The notes under the pieces are model-generated. The model did not search any database, was not told the DNA's origin, and saw nothing but the letters and a program-made list of their open reading frames with translations. Below, piece after piece: positions 1 through 6,875 of a stretch of 16,064 nucleotides of DNA. The stretch covers positions 1-16,064 of the forward strand of contig CACXCK010000075.1 of NCBI GenBank assembly GCA_902766135.1. The letters run 5' to 3'. The translations under genes and the position numbers were made by a program. Within the stretch, counting starts at the first letter, position 1. Each line of letters starts with the position of its first letter. This DNA comes from an uncultured Erysipelotrichaceae bacterium (GTDB lineage: Bacteria; Bacillota_I; Bacilli_A; RF39; UBA660).

Positions 1-1349
1 CCATGATCACTAATACCTGAATTATGATAATCTTTATCAGTAACAAGATTGTCTGCACCAGCCCATGCATAGAGGATATCAGCATCTTTCACTAATCCTA
101 AAATATAAGGGTCTTCCACTGTTCCAACGCCACTTTTTATTACAACTTCCGGTAACAATGCTAAGGCATCATCTTCACCTGCAACTATCTTAAGCGAATC
201 ATCATTTAAAGGTGTATTGGTATAAGGATAATCCAAAAAGAGCTTTCCATCCCTAACGCCCATAATACGCCAAGCATCAGGAACAATTTTTTTCTGGCAA
301 AGAGCTCCTACCATATGTTCGTTGCTAGAAAGATATTCATTACATTCTTCTATCGTATCAAAAATATCAAAACCATGATATCCAGTAATTCTTAACTCAT
401 AAGCGTTACTAGAATTAATAATGCAACTTGAACTTCCAACAAAATACTTATCAACATCGCCCTTTAAATCTAAACACTCTTCCTGCGTAACAAAAGTATT
501 AGCTAAATAATTATCAAAATATGCAACATATTTTTCGGTCGTCTGAGGCATCATATTATTAAAATACACATAGTTATTTGAACTATTTAAAGAATAACTA
601 TAAAAATTCTCTTCTTCATTATAACTTAATCCTTCTATATTCCCCGCGTTAGCTAAATTCATAATATAATTATTAGCAAAAATAGGAGTTGTTTCTACAT
701 CAGTATACTTAACAGTAATCTTACTATTAAAACTCTGACCCTGCTCTAAATCTTGTTCATAATCCCTAACCAAATATTCATAAACAACATAATATGTGTA
801 ATAATCATCTGGTGTTACATTAGGGGTAGTAAATTTTAGATTTTTAATATCAAATATCATATTTTCCATTGGTAAATCACTTTTATCAGAAAGTATTCCT
901 TCATACACTTTAGTAAGACTACCAGTTATATTTAATGTATCTTGTTTATAGAATCCATAACTATTCTGAACTAAAGTACCTTCTGTTCTAGTTATATAAT
1001 TATTTGTACTATCACTTGTTTTATATAAAGTTATTTTTATATCATTACCGAAAGAAGCAGAAGAATTACTAGTTAAATCAACTTCATAAATACCATGGCC
1101 ATCTTTATAAGGACTTACAGTAAATTTTTGAATACCTATAAACCCTGGATATATCTCATTATAAGTACTACTATCAAAATTCTCTTCACCATTAAATTCT
1201 ACTTCTCCTATTGTAGCTGTTTGAGCACTAGACTCTGCATTCGTATTACCAGTTCCTTGCACCATTGCTTCGTAATATGCATATGTTATGCCGCCAGCCA
1301 TTAATATAACCATGAGTAAAATAACAGTATATACCTTCCTCTTACCCAT
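1..1349 (-). CDS. Large exported protein with SipW/TasA-type signal, 3' end cut off by window
   Basis: The frame stays open from an ATG at 1349 to the window edge, giving about 450 residues without a stop; the C-terminus lies outside. A strong AGGAGG lies nine bases before the ATG. The N-terminus is basic (MGKRK), then hydrophobic (about 7-20), then GGITYAYYEA at 19-28, which resembles the signal of SipW-processed TasA/camelysin-like proteins. Residues 45-220 look like beta-rich extracellular sequence full of Asn, Ser, Thr and Tyr. Cysteines occur at about 292, 309, 336 and 351. A segment around 358-372 (DAWRIMGVRDGKLFL) and GTVEDPYIL at 409-417 recall large surface proteins of uncultured gut Firmicutes; that comparison is from memory. 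A surface or matrix role is inferred; the exact function is unknown. It follows the ftsX-M23 terminator, and no convincing promoter was found in the 57-base gap. Confidence 0.8.
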   Translation of the reverse strand, partial: MGKRKVYTVILLMVILMAGGITYAYYEAMVQGTGNTNAESSAQTATIGEVEFNGEENFDSSTYNEIYPGFIGIQKFTVSPYKDGHGIYEVDLTSNSSASFGNDIKITLYKTSDSTNNYITRTEGTLVQNSYGFYKQDTLNITGSLTKVYEGILSDKSDLPMENMIFDIKNLKFTTPNVTPDDYYTYYVVYEYLVRDYEQDLEQGQSFNSKITVKYTDVETTPIFANNYIMNLANAGNIEGLSYNEEENFYSYSLNSSNNYVYFNNMMPQTTEKYVAYFDNYLANTFVTQEECLDLKGDVDKYFVGSSSCIINSSNAYELRITGYHGFDIFDTIEECNEYLSSNEHMVGALCQKKIVPDAWRIMGVRDGKLFLDYPYTNTPLNDDSLKIVAGEDDALALLPEVVIKSGVGTVEDPYILGLVKDADILYAWAGADNLVTDKDYHNSGISDH

Positions 1350-1382
1350 AAAGCATTCCTCCTTATTTTATATAAGTATAAC

Positions 1383-1406
1383 AAAAAAAGACTAGAAAAT
1401 CTAGCC
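1383..1406 (-). terminator. Rho-independent terminator after the ftsE-ftsX-M23 operon
   Basis: On the minus strand a hairpin GGCTAGA/TCTAGTC (7 pairs, one of them G-T, loop of three T) is followed directly by seven T. It begins at the base after the stop codon of the M23 peptidase gene and separates it from the exported-protein gene downstream. Confidence 0.8.
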
Positions 1407-2642
1407 TTATCCATGATACATATCAGTTCTTGAACTATAACTCCAACCATATCTATTTGGGAATCCTGGTGGTGTAATAACATTACTACGAGGAATAGAA
1501 TAACCATTATAGAAGCCTTTAGCTACACCAAAGTGTAAGTGTGCTCCAGTCGTACAATAATCATATCCTCCATGAGCATAAGATGTACTCCATCCACCAA
1601 CCCATCCAAGAATTGTTCCCTGAGTTACAACATCACCAACATTAACATTAAATCTAAGTAAGTGATAATAATAAGTAGTATAAGCAACACCATTAACCAT
1701 AACATCAACATAAAGCATATTTCCACCACAACTATATTGACTTATCTTACCAGATACAACCCCACTTGCCGCAGCATAAACAGGTGTTCCTTCAAAACTT
1801 GACCAGCCAATATCTAAAGCGTTATGGTAAGACCCCCAACGAGCTCCAACTTCACTCGTAATAATACCATAATTAGTGGGTTTAAGCCATCCATCATTAC
1901 CAACTGCAATTACTTGTCCATAAGCATCATAAATAGGTTCGACACAGTCAATATTTATAACTGCACTATCACCCTTCTCAGGTGCCCATTTACTACATCT
2001 ATTTTTAGCATCATCTAGTTTAGTCTTTAAAGACTTAATTTGGGTATCAATATCAAGTGCATACTTATCATATCCAGCTAAATCACTTACTCTAGCAGCA
2101 ATTGCGGCCTCATATTCTTTAGCCTTTTGCTGTAAATTCTGCTTTTTAATTTCTAATTCTTTTTTTAATTCTTCATTTTTCTTTACTTCTGCATCCAATT
2201 CCTTCATTGTCGTTTGAATATGATTACTTACCTGTTCAACAGCGGCTACTCTAGTAATAAAATCAGTCATTGTACTAGCTCCTGAAATATACTCAACATA
2301 AGCATTCTCACCCTGTAATTGTTGTAAATACAAAAGAATACTTTCAGCCTCTTTAGTAAGTTCTTCAATTCTCTTATTAGATTCATCAATTCTAATCTGA
2401 CAATCTTCCATTTCAGCTTCCGCGATAGCAATATCTTTTTCTGCTTGTAATTTCAAAGATCTATCTCTTTCAATCTCGGCTTTTGCTTCCGCAGTTTTAC
2501 GATCATTCTCAGCCTTCTCATCAACCTTCTTTTGGTATTCGCTCTTTAATTCACCAAGAGTTTGCTGAGCTGCATTAACAGGATAGCAAAAACTAATAAA
2601 CAAGAATAAAGATAAAATACTTAATAAATACTTCTTTATCAT
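1407..2642 (-). CDS. FtsEX-associated M23 peptidoglycan hydrolase (PcsB/EnvC-like)
   Basis: Secreted 411-residue protein. It has a signal peptide (about 1-24, cleavage near VNA-A), a long charged coiled coil (about 27-215, rich in E, K, A and Q) and a C-terminal M23/LytM domain (about 250-411). In the coiled coil, residues 116-139 match the YISGASTMTDFITR type of motif found in PcsB/CwlO-like proteins. Zinc ligands are visible as H273 and D277 (HNALD), H368 and H370 (AHLHF), with H327 in YYYHL, so the enzyme looks catalytically intact. Such proteins are activated by the FtsEX transporter to cut peptidoglycan cross-links during division or elongation. The start ATG overlaps the ftsX stop (ATGA), so translation is probably coupled. 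C216/C233 before the domain and C305/C363 within it could form disulphides. Whether it works in septal splitting or in elongation cannot be told from sequence. Confidence 0.9.
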   Translation of the reverse strand: MIKKYLLSILSLFLFISFCYPVNAAQQTLGELKSEYQKKVDEKAENDRKTAEAKAEIERDRSLKLQAEKDIAIAEAEMEDCQIRIDESNKRIEELTKEAESILLYLQQLQGENAYVEYISGASTMTDFITRVAAVEQVSNHIQTTMKELDAEVKKNEELKKELEIKKQNLQQKAKEYEAAIAARVSDLAGYDKYALDIDTQIKSLKTKLDDAKNRCSKWAPEKGDSAVINIDCVEPIYDAYGQVIAVGNDGWLKPTNYGIITSEVGARWGSYHNALDIGWSSFEGTPVYAAASGVVSGKISQYSCGGNMLYVDVMVNGVAYTTYYYHLLRFNVNVGDVVTQGTILGWVGGWSTSYAHGGYDYCTTGAHLHFGVAKGFYNGYSIPRSNVITPPGFPNRYGWSYSSRTDMYHG

Positions 2643-3544
2643 ATCTTTAAATACTTCCTTACTGCTCTATATGAACCAACCATACCAACTAATGAACCAA
2701 TCACTAGCAAAAATCCTGAAACATATAAAACGAATGGAAATGGTTTAGTAAGTGTAATTATCTTTGTAAACACATAACCACCAGATTTATCAAATAACAA
2801 AATATAGCCATAAATACTTATGACAATTGGCAAAATACTACCCAAAACACCTAGAATAAATCCTTCGAATAAGAAAGGTAATTTAATAGCTGTATTACTT
2901 GCTCCAACAAGTCTCATTATTTCAATCTCTTCACTTCTAGCAAATATAGTTAACTTAATAGTATTATTAATTAAGAATGCTGTTACAAGTACTAAAGCAA
3001 CAACTATAGCAACAGTCCCAAAACTAATTGCATCAAATATTCCTAGAATATTTTCAATCATTCCTTCTCCATATGAAGCACTAGAAACATATTCATATTT
3101 TCTAAGTTTTTCAGCTGTTGGTGCAAGTTCTTTAACATCTGTAACTTTTACAATAATAGAATCAAGTAAAGGATTGGTCTCCAAATAATCTAAGGTAGAC
3201 TCTAAAGCATCACTTTCTTTTTTCATTTCTGCTTTCCACTCTTCACTCGTCTTTAACTTATAACTTTCAACAATATGATCAGCGCTCTTCATTAACTCCA
3301 AATCATTTTGAATAGCGACCTTTTCTTCTTCTTTAGTATCTTTCTTCAAATATACAACTATTGTAAGCTCTTTCTCTAAATTAGTAGTAACTTCTCTTAC
3401 ATTATAAGATAAGAATAAAGCAATCCCAACAAGAATTAATGTAACAGTTGTACATGCAATTGAAGCCATTGATAAAGAAAAATTTCTAAATACACTCTTA
3501 AATGAATCTCGTATACTTCTAATTAGAATTCTTAAGGCTTTCAT
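2639..3544 (-). CDS. ftsX: Cell division ABC transporter permease FtsX
   Basis: 301-residue membrane protein, the usual size for Gram-positive FtsX. The topology is typical: a short cytoplasmic N-terminus, TM1 (about 26-47), a large extracellular loop (about 48-165), then TM2 (170-195), TM3 (222-250) and TM4 (270-292). The cytoplasmic motif EEIEIMRLVGAS at 205-216 is the family hallmark. FtsX does not transport a solute; it passes ATP-driven movement of FtsE to an extracellular peptidoglycan hydrolase, here almost certainly the M23 protein encoded next. The gene overlaps ftsE by 26 bases and the M23 gene by 4. AAAGGAAG lies about 11 bases before the ATG, inside ftsE. The stop codon is TGA, one of two in the window. 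Confidence 0.95.
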   Translation of the reverse strand: MKALRILIRSIRDSFKSVFRNFSLSMASIACTTVTLILVGIALFLSYNVREVTTNLEKELTIVVYLKKDTKEEEKVAIQNDLELMKSADHIVESYKLKTSEEWKAEMKKESDALESTLDYLETNPLLDSIIVKVTDVKELAPTAEKLRKYEYVSSASYGEGMIENILGIFDAISFGTVAIVVALVLVTAFLINNTIKLTIFARSEEIEIMRLVGASNTAIKLPFLFEGFILGVLGSILPIVISIYGYILLFDKSGGYVFTKIITLTKPFPFVLYVSGFLLVIGSLVGMVGSYRAVRKYLKI

Positions 3545-4232
3545 GTACTTTATAACTTCCTTTCATATTATCACTAGCAAGAACACCTTGCTCTATAACT
3601 AAAACACGTTTTTTCATCCTATTTACGAGTTCTTTATCATGTGTTGCCATAATAATAGTTGTACCTAAATTTTTATTAATATCATTTAAAATATTCATTA
3701 TTTCTTTACTTGTTTCATGGTCTAAATTTCCTGTAGGCTCATCACATATTAATAATTTAGGATCATTTACAATTGCTCTTGCAATCGCAACACGTTGTTG
3801 TTCCCCACCAGATAATTCACTTGGTAAATTTCGTGCTTTTTCTTTTAATCCTACAGCTTCGATAGCTTTTAATACTTTAGGCCTTATCTCATCACTAGGA
3901 AGACCTATGCTTTCTAACGCAAAAGCAACATTTTCATATACATTTAACTTAGGAAGTAATTTAAAGTCTTGGAATACTACTCCTAATTTTCTTCTTAATT
4001 TATATACTTTTGAATTACGAAGCTTTGCAACATTAATCCCACCAACTATAACATCTCCTTTAGTTGGTTTTTCTTCTCTATAAAGCATTTTTATAAGCGT
4101 TGACTTTCCACATCCTGTAGAGCCTATAACAAAGACAAATTCTCCCTTATCAATTGATACACTTAAATCAGCAATTGCTGTTGTTCCATTTTTATAAACT
4201 TTATACGCATGATCAACTTTAATAAGTTTCAT
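3519..4232 (-). CDS. ftsE: Cell division ATP-binding protein FtsE
   Basis: 237-residue ABC ATPase, slightly longer than the common 220-230. All motifs are intact: Walker A GSTGCGKST (37-45), Q-loop Q88 in the FtsE-typical VFQDFKLL, signature LSGGEQQR (140-147), Walker B LLICDE (160-165), D-loop NLD (169-171) and H-loop H198. It binds FtsX at the membrane and powers activation of the partner hydrolase. It is the first gene of ftsE-ftsX-M23, with GAAGGG about 12 bases before the ATG and a promoter candidate some 60 bases upstream. The C-terminal tail (about 217-237) continues past the start of ftsX. Confidence 0.96.
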   Translation of the reverse strand: MKLIKVDHAYKVYKNGTTAIADLSVSIDKGEFVFVIGSTGCGKSTLIKMLYREEKPTKGDVIVGGINVAKLRNSKVYKLRRKLGVVFQDFKLLPKLNVYENVAFALESIGLPSDEIRPKVLKAIEAVGLKEKARNLPSELSGGEQQRVAIARAIVNDPKLLICDEPTGNLDHETSKEIMNILNDINKNLGTTIIMATHDKELVNRMKKRVLVIEQGVLASDNMKGSYKVHESLKNSN

Positions 4233-4294
4233 ATAATGACCATCCCTTCTAACTTCTATCTACTAAAATCTTATATTCTATCTATATATCATTC

Positions 4295-4323
4295 ATTTTA
4301 CACTATTTTTCCCAAATAGTAAA
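4295..4323 (-). promoter_or_regulatory. Promoter candidate for ftsE-ftsX-M23
   Basis: On the minus strand -35 TTTACT (4323-4318) and -10 TAAAAT (4300-4295) are separated by exactly 17 bases. Transcription would start near 4288 and give a leader of about 55 bases before ftsE. Judged by sequence match only. Confidence 0.55.
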
Positions 4324-4347
4324 GAAAAGAAATATTATAAGACTAGC

Positions 4348-4373
4348 AAAAAAAATCCAAAAATTGGATTTTT
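4348..4373 (-). terminator. Terminator after the YitT-family gene
   Basis: A perfect 10-bp stem (AAAAATCCAA/TTGGATTTTT) with a three-base loop is followed on the minus strand by further T, giving a run of eight. It lies 30 bases after the stop of the YitT-family gene and just upstream of the ftsE promoter candidate. The stem is AT-rich, so its strength is uncertain. Confidence 0.65.
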
Positions 4374-4402
4374 CAAATAAGTTATATAATAATTATTTTA
4401 CA

Positions 4403-5311
4403 CTAAAAAATTGAATTATTATTTTTAACTCCATTATGAACTTCATAACAATCATTTATTACTAGAAAAGCAGTTGGATCAACCTTAAGAATAGTCTCTT
4501 TAAATAAATAATAATCTCTACTAGGTACAACGCACATTAAAATATGTCTCTTTTCTCTTGTATATCCACCCTTAGATTCCATAACCGTAACACCTGTATG
4601 TAATTCATTAATAATAAAATCTCTAATAGTATCTAATTCATTAGTATGTACATAGAACAATTTAGAATCAGATATTCCCAAAACAATCTTATCCATTAAA
4701 GAAGTATAAACAACCAATATAATTATTGCATAAGCCATTTGATTAATACCAAAAGTAAATCCTCCACAAACAATAATAATACTTTGAACCATCAAACTAG
4801 CCTTTCCCTCTGATACATGAAAGTATTTCTGAACAATCCTAACAACTATATCAGTTCCGCCCATATCAATTCCATGTTTATAAAGTGTTCCACTTGAAAT
4901 ACCATATAATAAGCCAATATTTAAAACAAGCACAAGGACATTATCAAAGACTAATATTTGTTGCAACAAATGTGCTAACGGAGCTGTTAAAGATACCGCA
5001 AAAGGATAAACTAAACCCCAAACTAAAGATACTCTAGTTCTCTCCCAACCGAGCAAGAAAAAACATATTATTAGCAAAATAATTTGCATTATTAATATAA
5101 AAGTCTGAGGCGTCCACCCAAACATACTATTAAAAATAATAGATAAACCATTAAGGCCCCCAATAACTAAATGATTAGGAAGCAAAAAAGTATTATATAT
5201 TAAAGATGACAAAAACACACCAAAGATACCAAAAAAAGCTCTCTCAAAAAATTGCTCATTTAAAATCATCTCTTTAGTAATAACTGAATGCTTACGATTA
5301 AATAGTCCCAC
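4403..5311 (-). CDS. YitT family membrane protein (YitT domain plus DUF2179)
   Basis: 302 residues. The first 210 are strongly hydrophobic, with about five or six membrane segments (for example 26-45, 70-88, 97-119, 123-140, 172-205). The conserved YitT segment is seen at 141-157 (GTLYKHGIDMGGTDIVV). Residues 218-294 form a soluble DUF2179 domain, with GGYTREKRHILMCVV at 248-262. The family is common in Bacillota and has no settled biochemical role, so none is assigned. The start is GTG, preceded by GGTGAT and, further up, a promoter candidate; an internal ATG at residue 15 lacks a properly spaced ribosome binding site. The gene forms its own transcript, divergent from the gerQ-like gene. Confidence 0.9.
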   Translation of the reverse strand: MGLFNRKHSVITKEMILNEQFFERAFFGIFGVFLSSLIYNTFLLPNHLVIGGLNGLSIIFNSMFGWTPQTFILIMQIILLIICFFLLGWERTRVSLVWGLVYPFAVSLTAPLAHLLQQILVFDNVLVLVLNIGLLYGISSGTLYKHGIDMGGTDIVVRIVQKYFHVSEGKASLMVQSIIIVCGGFTFGINQMAYAIIILVVYTSLMDKIVLGISDSKLFYVHTNELDTIRDFIINELHTGVTVMESKGGYTREKRHILMCVVPSRDYYLFKETILKVDPTAFLVINDCYEVHNGVKNNNSIF

Positions 5312-5332
5312 AGTATCACCAACCCTAATAAC

Positions 5333-5360
5333 ATTATAACTAAGTTTTAAAAAAAATCAA
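5333..5360 (-). promoter_or_regulatory. Promoter candidate for the YitT-family gene
   Basis: On the minus strand -35 TTGATT (5360-5355) and a perfect -10 TATAAT (5338-5333) have a 16-base spacer that contains a T/A-rich tract. It lies in the 77-base gap between the divergent YitT-family and gerQ-like genes. Confidence 0.55.
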
Positions 5361-5388
5361 GTTGCATAAAGTATAATGAGGTGACAAA

Positions 5389-5733
5389 ATGAACGGTACA
5401 TACTACAATACTCCAACATTTCCAAAAGATATCTCACAACCAAGTTCTCCACCAGGAAATATAAGTGCAATGACTATTTCTCTAGAACAAAGCTTAATTG
5501 AAAACATTCTAAGACTAAATAAAGGGCAAGAAGTATGTGTCTATGCATCATATCCCGATTCAAATGAATGGCGTGACAAAAAATTTATAGGCACAATAAA
5601 AGAAGCTGGTAAAGATCATCTAATACTAGAAAACGACACTGAAAACTTTTTAATTAGGCTACTATATATCAATTTTATCGAATTTAATAAACCAATAAAC
5701 TATAATCCAGACTATTCAGATACTTTTAAATAG
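5389..5733 (+). CDS. gerQ: GerQ-like spore coat protein
   Basis: 114 residues. After a low-complexity N-terminus rich in Pro, Ser, Asn and Tyr (1-35), the segment from about 36 to 103 matches the GerQ core: IENILRLNKG at 37-46, an aromatic strand ending in EW (60-61), then GTIKEAGKDHLILEN at 68-82 and LLYINFIEF at 91-99. In Bacillus subtilis GerQ is a coat protein, cross-linked by the transglutaminase Tgl, that is needed for the cortex hydrolase CwlJ to function in germination. This copy is shorter (B. subtilis about 180 aa) and its extreme N-terminus lacks the early lysines used for cross-linking there. No cwlJ or tgl is in the window. The ribosome binding site is GAGGTGA at 5378-5384. Its 3' end overlaps the convergent hydrolase gene by 22 bases. 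The family call is from remembered motifs; loss of the original role is possible. Confidence 0.8.
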   Translation: MNGTYYNTPTFPKDISQPSSPPGNISAMTISLEQSLIENILRLNKGQEVCVYASYPDSNEWRDKKFIGTIKEAGKDHLILENDTENFLIRLLYINFIEFNKPINYNPDYSDTFK

Positions 5734-5747
5734 TACTCTAAATAGTC
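5710..5747 (+). terminator. Weak stem-loop at the gerQ 3' end
   Basis: GACTATT (5710-5716) is a perfect inverted match to AATAGTC (5741-5747). A nested TACT/AGTA pair lies inside, and a pyrimidine-rich tail (TCTTTCTTTATC) follows. It spans the stop codons of two convergent overlapping genes. The long loop and broken T-run make it a weak terminator candidate for the plus strand only. Confidence 0.3.
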
Positions 5748-6218
5748 TCTTTCTTTATCTAAAGTAGTACTAGGTCCATGACCAGGATAAATAGTTTCAT
5801 TGGTAAAGCGTTTTAAAAACATTTTTATGCTTTCTCGCATTTTTTCCTCATCACCGCCTAAATCACATCTTCCAATACCTCTCATAAAGATAAAATCACC
5901 CACAAAAATACTATTTATCTCTGGAAAATAAAAAGATTTAGAATCAAGGGTATGTCCAGGATTAGATATAACTTCATAATTAAAAAAAGTATTCCCCTGA
6001 TTAGCCTTAACATGATAATAATCCTCTAATTCTTTTAAAGCCCCAATATGATCAAAATGGTAATGTGTAACAAGTATTCCTACAGAAGAAGCATTATCAA
6101 CAACCTCGATAATTTTATCACTATCACTTCCAGGATCTATAATAAGTACATTATTATCTTTCTTTAGAATATAACAGTTTTCTTCCAAATCACCAACAAC
6201 CAAACAAATAATGTCCAT
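5712..6218 (-). CDS. Metallo-beta-lactamase-fold hydrolase (glyoxalase II-like, YqgX type)
   Basis: 168-residue cytoplasmic enzyme, shorter than the roughly 200-210 residues usual for YqgX-like proteins. The metal site is complete: H52, H54, D56 and H57 (THYHFDHIG), H89 (NPGHT), D108 (VGDFIF) and H147 (YPGHG). N-terminal GDLEENCYIL (9-18) and GIGRCDLGGDEEKM (114-127) are typical of the hydroxyacylglutathione-hydrolase-like group of Firmicutes, which probably hydrolyse thioesters; the substrate is unknown. The fold motifs follow one another without gaps, so the gene looks compact rather than broken. GGTGAG lies five bases before the ATG, and a promoter candidate is at 6241-6269. It converges on and overlaps the gerQ-like gene. 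Confidence 0.9.
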   Translation of the reverse strand: MDIICLVVGDLEENCYILKKDNNVLIIDPGSDSDKIIEVVDNASSVGILVTHYHFDHIGALKELEDYYHVKANQGNTFFNYEVISNPGHTLDSKSFYFPEINSIFVGDFIFMRGIGRCDLGGDEEKMRESIKMFLKRFTNETIYPGHGPSTTLDKERDYLEYYLKVSE

Positions 6219-6240
6219 AACATCTCACCATTAATAAAAT

Positions 6241-6269
6241 ATCATAACCACAATAAAAATCATAGTAAA
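6241..6269 (-). promoter_or_regulatory. Promoter candidate for the metallo-hydrolase gene
   Basis: On the minus strand -35 TTTACT (6269-6264) and -10 TATGAT (6246-6241) have a 17-base spacer. It lies in the 93-base divergent gap shared with the lemA-like gene. On the plus strand TAAAAT (with upstream TG) near 6285 could serve lemA, but no good -35 was found. Confidence 0.45.
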
Positions 6270-6311
6270 AAAAGAAAACATATGATAAAATTAAAATAGG
6301 ATGGTGAATAT

Positions 6312-6839
6312 ATGAATACATATACAGTATTAACAATTATCATTATTATTATTTCTTTACTAGCCATGGGCTATATAATAATCTATAACAAAATTAAAAA
6401 TAATCAATCAAAAATCGAGAAAGTTGAAAGCATAATAGATGAAGATCTACGTCACAAATACGACTTACTAATGGAAATAGAACAGAATATTCCATCTAAA
6501 AAAGACTACTTCAAAGAATTTAAAGAATTAAAAAATGCAGATATATCAAACTTTGACTTAGAAAGAAAACTAAAAGAAGCAGAAATAACTATTAAAAAAG
6601 CTTATGAAGACCTTAAACCTAACAATGATAATACTAAAGAATTATTCTATCAAATAAAAACCACTAATGAAAAAATATCAGCCGGTATCTCTTATTACAA
6701 TCATCATATGAACAAAAGAAATGACTATATAAGAAAATTCCCTAATAACATAATCGCGCACCTTCATGGCATTACAACCAAGCCATTCTTTGATCAAAAA
6801 GATATGACCGATGATATCATAGATGACTTTAAATTATAA
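6312..6839 (+). CDS. LemA family protein
   Basis: 175 residues, close to the family's usual 180-190. It has one N-terminal membrane helix (about 5-25) followed by a helical soluble domain. Family features are NKIKNNQSKIEKVESIIDED (26-45) with HKYDLL (48-53), and the late block NEKIS...YYNHHMN (119-134) then RKFPNNIIA (141-149) and KPFF (157-160), matching LemA's YN...FPxNxxA...PFF pattern. LemA proteins are membrane-anchored four-helix bundles found widely in bacteria; their function is not established. The start is preceded by AGGATGGTGA. It is transcribed alone, divergent from the metallo-hydrolase, and ends at a terminator shared with the Fic gene. Divergence is fair, so the call rests mainly on the C-terminal block. 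Confidence 0.82.
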   Translation: MNTYTVLTIIIIIISLLAMGYIIIYNKIKNNQSKIEKVESIIDEDLRHKYDLLMEIEQNIPSKKDYFKEFKELKNADISNFDLERKLKEAEITIKKAYEDLKPNNDNTKELFYQIKTTNEKISAGISYYNHHMNKRNDYIRKFPNNIIAHLHGITTKPFFDQKDMTDDIIDDFKL

Positions 6840-6875
6840 AAAAATCTTTCCTAAAGTGAAAGATTTTTCTTTTTT
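6839..6875. terminator. Bidirectional terminator between lemA and the Fic gene
   Basis: An 11-bp stem (AAAAATCTTTC at 6840-6850, GAAAGATTTTT at 6858-6868) with a seven-base loop has a T-rich tail on both strands (CTTTTTTC on plus; seven T on minus). It overlaps the last codons of the Fic gene and follows the lemA stop, serving both convergent genes. Confidence 0.75.

Noticed and set aside
1301..1507. Minus-strand open frame spanning the end of the M23 gene and the start of the exported-protein gene
   Set aside because: It is out of frame with both flanking genes, runs through a terminator hairpin and resembles no protein family.
1824..2018. Short plus-strand open frames within the M23, ftsX and dnaB genes (also 2820-3188 and 13014-13433)
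   Set aside because: They are antisense to well-supported genes, show no family motifs and have no ribosome binding sites; AT-rich coding on the other strand produces such frames.
5372..5377. TATAAT just before the gerQ-like gene as its promoter
   Set aside because: Transcription would start at about 5384, after the GAGGTGA ribosome binding site. An overlapping CATAAAGTA (5365-5373) resembles a sporulation SigK -10, but it has the same spacing problem and no clear -35.
6219..6311. Possible attachment site or small RNA in the AT-rich divergent gap
   Set aside because: Only promoter-like hexamers are visible; there is no stable hairpin or repeat beyond what AT-rich sequence gives by chance.
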